From assembly GCA_940671915.1 (NCBI GenBank), contig CALNVZ010003434.1:24294912-24358911 (forward strand): a stretch of 64,000 bases of DNA, written 5' to 3'. This document shows positions 13,565 through 23,650 of the stretch, in pieces. This DNA is from Paracentrotus lividus (taxonomy: Eukaryota > Echinodermata > Echinoidea > Camarodonta > Echinidae). The notes under the pieces were generated by a model that worked only from the letters and a program-made list of their open reading frames with translations, did not search any database and had not been told where the DNA came from. The position numbers were made by a program, and so were the translations under genes. Positions within the stretch are counted from its first letter, which is position 1. The number at the start of each line of letters is the position of its first letter.

Positions 13565-13639
13565 TTTCAGGGTTTTTTCCCCGATCCACCTATTACACGT
13601 AGTGCGCTATTTTTTAGCTCGAGCTAGTGCAGCAGCGCC

Positions 13640-14034
13640 TATATGTAAGCCACATCTGACATAAGCAGTACATGTACATGAAAAGGTGATCATTGAAATC
13701 TAAAAAAGATTGAAAATTCTACTTAAATTTGCTCTGTTATTTTTTGCAACTTAATGTTGGTTTTGAGCGTTCTTGAGTGAACATGCATAAGGCGCTAACA
13801 AATACAAATCACTTTTAATGAATGTAGATTATTATCACTTTAATATCATTTGCTTAGATGCATGTGGTTGATTCTTATAATTTGCTCTGTTATTTTTGTT
13901 GTTTTTTAAACTTAGTTTCGGTTTTTAGCATTCTTGCAATGCACACAAGTTGCTTAAGAAACAACAAAAAAACTAAATATCAATTTTAATTATTATCATT
14001 TTAATATCATTTGCTAAAATATCATTACACTGAC
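13640..14034. other. Intron sequence downstream of the lipid-transfer start exon
   Basis: AT-rich DNA with two related segments around AATTTGCTCTGTTATTTTT (near 13727 and 13878). On the minus strand this is the beginning of the intron after the exon ending at 14035. I did not find the next exon here or elsewhere at lower coordinates. Confidence 0.5.
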
Positions 14035-14112
14035 CTGTATCATATAGAGCTGAGCAATCTTGTATTCATCTACGCTCAGTGGTAGAGGGATCCGATACTC
14101 CTTGATCAACAT
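14035..14112 (-). CDS. PITPNM/PITPNC1: First coding exon of a class II (rdgB-type) phosphatidylinositol transfer protein
   Basis: On the minus strand, ATG at 14112-14110 opens 26 codons reading MLIKEYRIPLPL, then SVDEYKIAQLYMIQ, and ends in phase 0 at CAG followed by the donor GTCAGT. From recall, this matches the start of the PITP domain of membrane-associated PITPNM/rdgB proteins and of PITPNC1 about equally well, and fits class I PITPs less well. Such proteins move phosphatidylinositol and phosphatidic acid between membranes. The exon begins at 14161 after the acceptor TTTTCTACAG, giving 49 bases of 5' UTR in this exon, so at least one upstream non-coding exon is expected. The remaining exons were not found; they lie in undetected places below 14035 or outside the window. 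Which paralogue it is cannot be decided from this exon. Confidence 0.88.
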
Positions 14113-14161
14113 GGTGATCACTTCTCTCTCTAACCCCTGCTACATCAGATCAATGGCATTT
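14113..14161 (-). other. 5' UTR part and splice acceptor of the lipid-transfer start exon
   Basis: Reading the minus strand, a pyrimidine-rich CTTCTTTTCTACAG is followed by AAATGCCATTGATCTGATG and then untranslated sequence up to the ATG at 14112. The same acceptor is kept in most of the neighbouring decayed copies. Confidence 0.7.
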
Positions 14162-14200
14162 CTGTAGAAAAGAAGGGATAAAGACTGGTAAATATGTATG

Positions 14201-15235
14201 TCATAGAGGTAGAGGGATCTGATACTCCTAGATCAGCATGGTGATCACTTCTCTCTCTACCTGCTACAATCAGTCAATGGCATTTCTGTAGAAAGAAGGG
14301 ATAAAGACTGGTAAATATGTATGTCATAGAGGTAGAGGGATCTGATACTCCTAAATCAGCATGGTGATCACTTCTCTCCTCTACTACCTACATCAGATCA
14401 ATGGCATTTCTGTACAAAGAAGAGATAAAGACTGGTAAAATATGTGATTTTACAATGCATAATTATACATGTACAAATCATAGAGGTAGAGGGATGTGAT
14501 ACTCCTTGATCAGCATGGTGATCACTTCTCTCCTCTACAACCTACATCAGATCAATGGCATTTCTGTAGAAAGAAGAGATAAAGACAGGTAAATATGTGA
14601 TCAACAATTCGTAGATGTACAGGGATCTAATAGTACCGAAGTGTGATGTCATAACGGTGGTGCTGTCATGGTTGCTGGTTCTAAACAATCTTGTGTTGAA
14701 CAATACATGCAGCTATATGATTTTGTATTATTGTTATACATTGTATGTTTTGAAATGTGAGCCACAAGAAATGATTTTTATGCTTATTTGTGCATGACAA
14801 TAAATAAATTCAATCAATGATCGCACTGAAACCTGTTTGTATATGTGCCCGAGTCTAGCCCGTTGCTGGACCGCAGTTAGGCTAAACCTCATGCACTGGC
14901 TTTTTTGTTTAGAACCAGAAACTGGGACGACAGGCGATTATAACATCAACACTTCGGTACTCTATACCCCTTGATCAGCAAAGTGCTCACTTCTCTCCTC
15001 TACCTGCTACATCAGATCAATGGCATTTCTGTACGAAGAAGAGATAAAGACTGGTAAATATGTTTGTTTGCAAGAAGGTTTACGTGTCAGAGCTATCTAT
15101 GATAGATACATACATGTACATGTACATGCAGGTAGGGGGATTTGATACTCGAGAATGGTGATCAACTCTCTCCTCTACCTGCTACATCAGATCAATAGAA
15201 TTTCTGTAGGAAGAAGAGATAAAGACTGGCATATC
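14201..15235 (-). repeat. Tandem array of decayed copies of the lipid-transfer start exon
   Basis: Five further units of about 110-150 bp follow the real exon. Each carries the intron end, the TCTACAG acceptor (or a variant), the 5' UTR and, when intact, the ATG and about 12 codons. They stop inside the exon and lack its donor. Minus-strand readings: copy with ATG at 14239 gives MLI-stop-EYQIPLPL; at 14362 the same with stop; at 14516 MLIKEYHIPLPL then a stop; the copy split by an insertion (14603-14631 plus 14962-15060) has lost its ATG; the last (about 15127-15235) also has no ATG. They cannot replace the true exon because they have no donor, but could be used as alternative 5' UTR pieces or decoy acceptors. 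Confidence 0.85.
14632..14961. mobile_element. MITE of about 330 bp inserted in one exon copy
   Basis: The left end AGTACCGAAGTGTGATGT and the inverse of the right end, AGTACCGAAGTGTTGATGT, are terminal inverted repeats of about 24 bases. Flanks TCTAATA and TCTATAC suggest a diverged target duplication. The insertion separates two halves of a repeat unit that are contiguous in the neighbouring units. A 60-codon frame inside (14615-14797) is not meaningful. Confidence 0.78.
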
Positions 15236-15544
15236 AGGTTTTTCAATTTCATCTAAATGTTTTAAAGATGTATGTTTGTAACATGTCAAAGTGATAAAAA
15301 GAAGCAATTAAAGTAATACATTTGTACATGTATTTACCTTTATACATACATATAGGCCTATGTACCAGTTTATATAATTTCAAGCTCAGAAAGCAAAAGA
15401 TACAGAATCTTAATACTAAGTGTTCATAAATCACTGTAATCTACCAGTATCTTGGACTCATGTTTCAAGACAGATCGAGCATGAAAGAAGTAAACATAAA
15501 GAAAACCCTCCATTCGTCACCATAGACCTCAAACATTCCCTTCG

Positions 15545-15785
15545 CAAGACAAATGTTTGATGTCAAATCGACAGCCTTTTACGCTAGCCAGTCAATCAGC
15601 GTGGCTGTCAAGCCGGCGTATGACGTCACACACCATAACACAAACACACACAACCCGGGTCGGAGGGGTACATGTAGTAACGCAGGCAGGCGGCACAAAC
15701 GCAACCATCAAACGGGAAAGTCTGTAATAGCGGCAGTCAATCAGTTAAGACAGGCGGAGAATGGGATGTGACGTCATAGGGGCTG
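15545..15785. promoter_or_regulatory. GC-richer block with two perfect CRE palindromes
   Basis: TGACGTCA occurs at 15621-15628 and at 15769-15776 in a 240-bp block that is richer in G+C and CpG than its surroundings and not obviously repetitive. TGACGTCA is the CREB/ATF consensus. The block lies about 1.4 kb upstream of the lipid-transfer start exon (minus strand) and could be a promoter or enhancer for it. This is inference; no TATA box or initiator is claimed. Confidence 0.4.
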
Positions 15786-16689
15786 TGATGGTCTAGGGTA
15801 TGAAAGAGGGGTGACGTTTAAGGGTCAGATTATTTAGTCTTCGAAAATAAACACCCCACACAGAAGGCAGTGGGTGGGCATGCAGGCCCTCAGAGGTAAA
15901 CGCAGAGGTACAAGGGTCCATTCAAATTTTGTCCCATCATGCATTGAGCAGCACATTAAAAAAGAAGAGATTATTTTATTTGTATTTTCATTTTGTAAAC
16001 CATGATTCCATAAAAATAATATTTGCTTGTAATACACCTTAGAAAAACAGATTAGAAAATCAACCGAGTGAGTAAAAAAAAAATCTAAACACCTAGAAAA
16101 TTGTCATTTAAAAAAAATTTATGAACCCAAATTAATACATTTTCTGAAAAAATAACTTTTCCCGCATCTTCTGTAACCATCTTTGTGTGGTATGTGTTTA
16201 TGCTTGGATGAACATGGCACACTGTTTTCAAACATGTTTAATTTCAAATTGTGCCAAAGTAGGGGTAACGAAAGCTAAACAAACAAACAACTTCATCCTG
16301 ATTAAAATATCCTTTTTAATACTGGAACTTTTTATCGAAAAGGTTTTTGAGCCAAATAACTTGGCAGGGGTGTAACCGTGTGTCCCCTATCAACTACATA
16401 GAGTTAATTTAAATCAGTTTAATAGTTGATTTCAAAACCTCACAGCACATAACAACTGTGGAAGGTGTTACCTTTCCCAATGCCTTTCAGACAATTTCTT
16501 CCACAATTCAATTGCATGTCCACAACACTACTTTGGCAACAACAAAATATGTATCTGCAATCGAATCGACAGCTCACCATAGTACATCCACCACCCGCAG
16601 ACGCGGAGAAGTCAGTTGGATGAAATGACCTCATCATGACCTTTATCTGCAGCTGGTAGCCTACATACATTAGTGATGACGGAAAAGGC
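15786..16689. other. Unannotated DNA
   Basis: AT-rich with A-runs near 16070-16120. The 94-codon minus-strand reading at 16440-16724 is not recognised. Confidence 0.4.
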
Positions 16690-17935
16690 ATGATCTTTAC
16701 ATACAGATACAACATGTATGCCATTCATGAAATAGACAGTGACGTATCGCCCCTAATCAAATGATAGGCAATAGAAAGACTCATGAAATGATTGGCATTA
16801 TACTTACGTAAATTGTAGTTTTTTGTACAATTATCTGGTTAGTTGATGAAAATGTAATGAGCTGGATACTTTAGGAGTACTGTACTACATGTTATTCATG
16901 AAATAAACAGAGATGTATCACCGCTCATTAAATAATTGGCAATAGAACTTAGGGTCATGAAATTATTGACAATATACGTATGTACAAGCTCCAGAGATGT
17001 AATATAATGACAAGGAAAACCATTGTAATTGCGTGACATTGATATTCATTATATTTTATGACTAATCAATAGCTTCGTTCAACCAGTCTTAAAGTGAAAC
17101 TAGTGTTATGGTCATGACATTGAAATGTGGAAGACACTGTCTAAAAGTGATTTGGAGAGGTTAATAACATTTCACCTAAGCATTATTTTGTGCTGTGAGG
17201 TTTTGGAATCGCCAAAATGATAAGAAATTAACACAATTCAGCTTTGAGTCACATGCACTTACTCAGAAATGCATGTATGGGGCAATAAAAAATGTTCGGG
17301 ACCCAAACATGTCAGCTGTGTTGTATATTTTGGATTATATTTTGACAATTAGGGTATTTGAAGAGGAATCTTTTCTTGTGGAGCTTTTTATTATGATGTT
17401 CTTCCTAAATATCATTAAGATAACAGGAAAGCTCACAATAATTTTCTTAATCTTTCCCACACCTTCCCACTACATTAGATTCCCTAAACTCCAAGTTAAC
17501 GCCAAGTTACCACCAAGAATAAAAGGGTAACTTGGAGTTATTAAGACACATGAGGACACACTCTGGTTTTATAACCTTGAGAATTATTCGCAATTTAAAA
17601 TCCGGACAGATCGGGATAAGGCATGAACCCCTGAGCAATGGGTGGTCCGCTCTGCCTCTTGACATTGGATTTAATTCTCGAGGTTACGAAACCTCAAGAA
17701 CATGTGAACCCGACTCAGTGTTAATAGCCATCATGGTTTCAATTCTTGAGGTTACAAAACCTCTCAAATTGAAACCACAGTAGTACTGTGTTAACATTTA
17801 TAAACTAACTTGATGGAAAGGTTGGTGTGCATTTTTCTTATTCACAAACATGGATATAACATGTTATTCATGAAATAGACAGTGCCGTATGGACTCCGAA
17901 CGCATGTTTGGCAATATGTAATGGCTTATAAAAGA
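16690..17935. repeat. Dispersed repeats around ATTCATGAAATAGACAGTG
   Basis: The segment (T/C)ATTCATGAAATA(G/A)ACAG(T/A)G recurs near 16722, 16893 and 17865, the first two followed by TATC(G/A)CC and GGCAATAGAA. The region also has GAGGTTACGAAACCTC/GAGGTTACAAAACCTC palindromic words near 17680 and 17748. This looks like an old tandem or compound repeat. Confidence 0.5.
17140..17228. repeat. Inverted partner of the segment at 21125-21240
   Basis: The block GGTTTTGGAATCGCCAAAAT with surrounding GCATTATTTTGTGCTGTG is found here. Its inverse is at about 21128-21215, with similarity over about 85 bases. It is either a dispersed repeat family or the remains of a larger inverted structure. Confidence 0.65.
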
Positions 17936-18189
17936 AAATGTAATATGCAGAAACAAATGCAATTACATGGAATTTGTATTGATTACACTTTATAACCAAT
18001 CAATAAATTGAAAAGGTGTGACCTTTTTATACTAATGAATACATTTGCCATTCATAAAATAGACATCGTAAATATATACTCTGTTGAAATGGTTAAGATG
18101 TTATTAGATTTGATGGAAATATATAAGGAAATACCAAATATGTTATCACATGTCATTAAATTTCATATATCATTTCATCACGAAGAACA

Positions 18190-18910
18190 AAAGTATCGTG
18201 GATCAAATTCATTTCCTTATATTAGTTATCTAATCTAGATGTGTAATAGACAATACTCCTTCTCTTTCAAAGATTTAAGCCCTTTTTCAAAACTATTTGC
18301 ATGCCAAACTGATACATGTATGTAGCATCATAAATATCGTTTTTTTGTTTCTCGCCATTTGAATTTTTCGCCATACATTGTAGCTCAAATTCATTTCTTA
18401 TAGTAGTTCAATATCTACTCTAGATGTATTTTAGACAAAACTCTTTCAAAGATTTAGTAAAGCCCTTTATCTATTGACATGCCAAATCAATGTAGCATGA
18501 AAAAAGAACAAAAGTATCATGTGGAACAAAAGCATCATAGCACAAAAGTATCAAAGCTCAAATTGATTTCCTTATAGTAGTTTTATACCTACTCTATAGA
18601 CAATTCTCTTTCAAAAATTAAGCCCTTAAAAACTATTTGCATGTCAAATCAATAAGAAATGTGTTCTTTGTTTCTAGCCATTTTAATTTCTTGCTATTCA
18701 TTGTAGCTCAAATTTATATTGTATGGCAGTTTTATATACATGTACATGTACTACAGATGTATTTCACACAATATTTTTTCAAAAATTTAATACCTTTGAC
18801 ATGTATTTCCATACCAACTTGATATGTAGCATTATAAAGGTGTTTTCCCTTTCTTGCCACTGTTAAAATAATATGATAAGAGATCATCTTTAAATTTCTC
18901 TCTTTGGTGT
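18190..18910. repeat. Diverged tandem repeat, about 155-180 bp, four copies
   Basis: The words GCTCAAATT(C/G/T)ATTTC, TATAGTAGTT and CTCTTTCAAAGATTTA with CATGCCAAAT(C)AAT recur near 18205, 18382, 18552 and 18706. The copies are strongly degenerate and show no coding function. Confidence 0.65.
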
Positions 18911-19202
18911 GCAAAAGACCTCTAAAATACAAGGGTGAAAAGTCATTCATTTTTTTCTGTGCAGAAAGAGATTGCGAACTTTTCAAACTTACACTTTAGA
19001 AATATTTCAATTAACAATGTAAATATCATTGTCAATCTGAAACTTTGCATGATTATTAAAGCTCTTGAAAATTATAACTTGATAATGCTCCTTATTTTCA
19101 TTCTTCGTTTCTTGTATTATTTTTAGTGTTTTAACATCTACTGTAGATAAACATTTGTTGATATTGATGTTTGACACTGTTCTAGGATAACTACACATAT
19201 AT

Positions 19203-19358
19203 AGTACCCCTCCCCATCAGACATTTACCCCCCCTCCCCCACTCAACTATCCCCGGACGGAAAACTACTAGTATACCAAACCCCTTATCCTAACGCTAAC
19301 CTTAACCCTAATCTCAGAGAGTAGTTGTCCTGGGGTTGTCCAGGGGTAGAATTGTCCG
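19203..19358. mobile_element. Short foldback of the AGGACAACTACCCCC family
   Basis: A C-rich left part (CCCCTCCCCATCAGACATTTACCCC, partly decayed) faces the right part AGTTGTCCTGGGGTTGTCCAGGGG, with CCTTAACCCTAA-like sequence between. Better-preserved relatives lie at 54676, 57591 and 58777. Confidence 0.55.
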
Positions 19359-20613
19359 GAAACAGCTTTATAGCTCATCATCAACAGAATTTCAAGACAT
19401 GTAGCACCAAACAAATGCTTGAATATCCATATCATTATAGATAATGGGAGTTTACAAACACATGTGGTATAAAATCTCAAGCCACGATTGGTGCCAGCTA
19501 CATAAATTGTACATGTACACACAACATGTACAATTTTGTAAATGGCTAAATTACTATGTATTCCCTTTCCCTAACCCTCTCATTTATCTAAATGTGCATT
19601 GGAAAAACCAATGAATACACATACACATAAAATCAGTGTAAATGGAACGTGTCCCTTATTGATTGTAGGGTGCACGTACGCGGGGCAGCGGAGGAGAGCG
19701 CCACCGTTGCAATGGCACGAACGGGTCGGCCATTATCAGTCATGACACTGTGTGACTGCAGGCCTTTAACAGGTCATTGACACACAGGGACGGTCCCTGG
19801 GCAGCTAATCAACTTTCCAATGCTAAGCGCTCACTGCATCTATGTGTACATGTACACTACATTGTACATGTACATATTCAGTTTTATGTACAGCTTAAGA
19901 GAAAGAAAGACCAAACTTTTTTTTATAAGGGTTTCAATATGTTAGTAAAATTAAGTGTTTTGAATTTTTTGGAAAGAAACAAGAGAGAACACTTTGGAGT
20001 CTTTAAGCAAGAAAGGGCTGCAATGATAAGAGATGTATTAGACCTTATGAAAAAGAGTTTGGTCTAATACAGTAATTTTTGCCCAAGCTGTACATGTTCT
20101 ACACTTCAAATGGTTAATGTTGGTAAATATTTAGAAAATATTGTATTTGATATGATTGAATTTATGAAAAGTGTTCCACCTCCATACATGTGCGTGGGAT
20201 GATATTTCATCTTTTTTCAATGAATAGGATATGGTCCTGTTTCATATTAAGCCTTTTGATATATCACTTTGGCCAGAAATACTGGTTGGGATTGTGATAT
20301 TATTGCTTATACATGTATATGGGACAAGTACCACATGTGCAGTGAATTATAAAACTACTATGTATATCTGAGGTTGATATCTCATCATTGAGTATATGTC
20401 CGGGTGATAATCAGGTCAAACCAAATCAAATACTGTATATTAAAAAGCCAATATTTTCACAATTTTGGACTAGTTGGGGAAATTCGCAATTTTGGTGATG
20501 ACTTTACTATAAATAGCCTTGTGCTGAAGTGAAAATTTTCGCGATGACCGACTCGCGGATTCACGAAAATAATGTCACCGCGAAAATAACCACTTACACA
20601 GTAATACAAAAAA
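19359..20613. other. Unannotated DNA with ACATGTACATGT palindromes
   Basis: A small CpG-richer patch lies at about 19668-19740 (ACGTACGCGGGGCAGCGG). Several TACATGTACA tracts occur near 19505-19530 and 19846-19876. Repeated CGCGAAAAT-type words lie near 20530-20600. No exon is recognised. Confidence 0.4.
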
Positions 20614-20790
20614 TAGGGACAGTGATTTTCCGTTAAATGAATGGTCTTATCCATATCTGAAAACCTCCAATTCCGTTTCAAATTTGATCGAATGGAGAAT
20701 CTGTTTTGTCGTGAATTTTCACAAGAAAAGTAAAGAACCAAAACAGATTTTCTGTGTTATTTACCAGTAAACGGAAAATCACTGTCCCTA
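20614..20790. mobile_element. Small TIR element, 177 bp, TAGGGACAGTGATTTTCCGTT ends
   Basis: The first 21 bases are mirrored at the right end (AACGGAAAATCACTGTCCCTA, 20770-20790). Flanks ACAAAAAA and CAAAAAGT are similar, a possible imperfect target duplication. The interior has no coding capacity. Confidence 0.7.
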
Positions 20791-21379
20791 CAAAAAGTAA
20801 TCATGGTATTTTTCTCCAACAGTTTTTAACATGTAATGTACTATAAAAAAATTCTTAACTTCATACTTATACATGTAAGTACATGAAGTGCAAAGTATAC
20901 ATGTACATGTAATGATACTCACTCTACACAGTATGCATTATACACAATCAAAGCAGGAAAATAAACTATTTTCTTCCCCTTGCAGGGACTAAAAACAAGC
21001 ATTTAATGTACTTTCTAAAGAATGAATTTAATAGTGCAATATTCTTGCTTTCTTTCGAAGGTAAAGCTACATGTATGTAGGCATATGTGTAGCCCCATAC
21101 ATGCAACTATAAGCAGTTAACTGGGTTAACTTCTTATCATTTTGGCGATTCCAAAACCACACAGCACACAATAATGCTTTGACAGTAAATTGCTATCAAC
21201 CTCTCTGAAACAGTTTTGAACAGTGTCTTGCACATTTTAATCTCATAGCAATAATTTTGCTTCAAAGCTACAGTAGAGCTACTAGGCATAAGTTTTCATC
21301 TGACTGCGTGTGAGTAGACATACGCACATCTAGGGATGCTGTAGATCAGATGATGCCATCTTCCCACCCACGCATCTAT
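20791..21379. other. Spacer holding the inverted partner of 17140-17228
   Basis: At about 21128-21215 the inverse of the 17.2-kb block occurs (ATTTTGGCGATTCCAAAACC). Otherwise AT-rich with ACATGTACATG tracts near 20900. Confidence 0.5.
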
Positions 21380-23190
21380 GCAAATCACCTCAGCCTCATA
21401 CGAGAGGATTGCCTAGATAGTGGAGTAGATTATTGGCACAGCACGAGCATCTCACATGTACATACATTCAGGCAATATCTCTCAGGAATGGCATTTCTTT
21501 ACTTTCCATGAGACAGGCTCAAGATTGCTTTGAGACGGGTTTAGGACAAGTTTGAGACTGGAAGGATTGCCTAGATATTGGAGTAGATTATTGGCACGGC
21601 ATGAGCCTCTCACATGTACAGGAATGGAACTTCTTTATTGATGGTAGCTCACTTGCCTTGAGAAGAGTTTGAGAAGGGTTTGAGACTAGTTTGAGACTAG
21701 CTGTTGAGTCGTCTCACATGCAAATACATAATAATAATACAGCATTTATAATTCTTCTAGTAAGCTATTCAGGGAAGATCATTTAGCAACAGAACTCCTT
21801 TGCAAAGTACATGTAGCTCACTTGCCATGAGACGTGTTTGAGACTTATTTGAGACTGGGAAGATTGCCTAGATATTGGAGTAGATTATTGGCACTGCATG
21901 AGCCTCTCACATTACCAGGAATGGAACTTCTTTATTGATGGCAGCTCACTTGCCTCGAGATGAGTTTGAGAAGGGTTCGAGACCAGTTTGAGACTAGTCA
22001 TTGAGTCGTCTCACATGCAAAAACATTCAGGCAAGATCATTTAGGAACAGAACTTCTTTGCAAAGTACATGCAACTTTTTTGCCATGAGACAGGTTTGAG
22101 ACTAATTTGAGATGTATTAGAGACTTGTTTGAGATGGATTTGAGACTACATGTAGTTTGAGACGGGTTACAGACTGGGAGGATTGCCTAGACATTTGAGT
22201 AGATTATTGGCACGGCATAAGCCTTTCACATGTACATATATTCAGACAACTTCATTCAGCAAAGGACCTTCTTAACTTCCTCATTGGAGACGGTTTTAAG
22301 ACTAGTTTGAGACAAGTATGAGACAGATAGAGACAGGTTAGAGACGGGGATGATAACCAAGATAATGCAGTAGAATATTTGCACTGCACAAGCCTCTCCC
22401 ATGTACATACATTCAGGCAAGATCATTCAGGAAGGGAACTTCTTTACTCCCTAAAGGTGGTAGCTCATTTGCCATGAGATGGGTTTGAGACTAGTTTGAG
22501 ACTGGGAGGATTGCCTAGATATTGGAGTAGATCATTGGTACAGCACTAGCCTCTCATATGTATACACATTTACGAATAGAACTATATTCCCTAATGGTGG
22601 TAGCTCACTTGCTAAGAGACAGGTTTGAGACAGGTTTGAGACTAGTTTGAAACGTGTTTGAAACGTGTTTGAGACAGGTTAGAGACTGGGAGGATTGCCT
22701 AGATATTGGAGTAGATCATTGGTACAGCACTAGCCTCTCATATGTATACACATTTAGGAATGGAACTATATTCCCTAATGGTGGTAGCTCACTTGCTAAG
22801 AGACAGGTTTGAGACAGGTTTGAGACTTGTTTGAGACTAGTTTGAAACATGTTTGAGACAGGTTAGAGACTGGGAGGATTGCCTAGATATTGGAGTAAAT
22901 CATTGGTACAGCATGAGCCTCTCACATGTACACACATTCAGGAATGGAACTTTATTCCCTAATGGTGGTAATTCACTTGCCATGAGACAGGTTTGAGACG
23001 GGTTAGAGACTAGGAGGATTGCCAAGATAATGTAGTAGAATATTTGCACTGCACAAACCTCTCCCATGTACATACATTCAGGCAAGATCATTCAGGAAGG
23101 GAACTTCTTTACTCCCTAAAGGTGGTAGCTCATTTGCCATGAGATGGGTTAGAGACTAGTTTGAGACTAGGAGAATTGCCTGTCATTAAA
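21380..23190. repeat. Compound minisatellite, long units carrying a GTTTGAGAC sub-repeat
   Basis: A segment GGATTGCCTAGATATTGGAG recurs about ten times with variants (near 21406, 21563, 21868, 22178, 22506, 22690, 22876 and others). It is followed by GCC(T/C)CTCACATGTACA, CATTCAGG and AGCTCACTTGCCATGAGAC. Each long unit (about 140-310 bp) also contains 3-6 tandem GTTTGAGAC(T/A/G) units of about 10 bp, whose number explains much of the length variation. Confidence 0.9.
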
Positions 23191-23435
23191 GGAGCATTTC
23201 TGAGAACTCTTCCCTTCATATTTATTTTTCATCACTCCTCCTTTGCCTGCTTTTTCTACTTCTCATATTTTTTCTCTCTCTCCTTCTTTATAATCTACCT
23301 CTGTTTCATCTTTTTTCTTCTTTCTATTTCATTATTATTTTTGAAACTCTACTGCTTCTTCTCCTTCTCTTTATTACTCTCCTTGATTTTGCCAACTTTT
23401 AATTTTGTTTTATATATTTTTTTTCATTTCAAGGT
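23191..23435. repeat. CT-rich low-complexity tract
   Basis: Pyrimidine-rich DNA (TTTTTCTACTTCTC and similar). The Phe/Ser/Leu-rich open frame across it is compositional. Confidence 0.7.
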
Positions 23436-23439
23436 ACAT

Positions 23440-23650
23440 TTTGATACATGTACTAAGTTGCATACAGGTGCTCACAATGAAAGATTTCTTCTGGGTAGGC
23501 TACCCATTTTAACACCTGGGTGAGGTGAAGCATTTTATAGATGAAATGCCTTGCCAAAGGACATAACTGCCGGTGTCAGGATCGAACCCATGACCTTTGC
23601 ATCCCCTGCTAGACTACGACACTTCTGTGCACCGACATATCAGCAACCAA
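23440..23650 (-). mobile_element. tRNA-related SINE-like fragment
   Basis: On the minus strand the sequence contains GGGTTCGATCC, which fits the pol III box B consensus, preceded by GCAAAGGTCAT and CTAGCAGGGGATG like an anticodon arm. The plus-strand words CTTGCCAAAGGACATAAC and CACCTGGGTGAGGTGAAGC adjoin it. No cloverleaf of a working tRNA can be drawn and box A is poor, so this is a degenerate SINE rather than a tRNA gene. Confidence 0.5.

Larger units (their letters stand above)
11139..13639. mobile_element. GCTCGAGCTA-type TIR element, interrupted by a nested insertion
   Basis: The left end GGCGCTGCTGCACTAGCTCG is mirrored by CTAGTGCAGCAGCGCC at 13624-13639. Related copies lie at 29151-29588 and 42099-42472. 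This copy is split: sequence resembling the uninterrupted 438-bp copy stops at about 11515 and resumes at 13565 within the homologous CCCGATCCAC region. The interior has repeated AAATAGCGCGCTA blocks. No coding capacity is seen. Confidence 0.85.

Noticed and set aside
23560..23640. tRNA gene on the minus strand
   Set aside because: Box B is present but box A is poor and no acceptor stem or cloverleaf can be formed; better explained as a SINE remnant.
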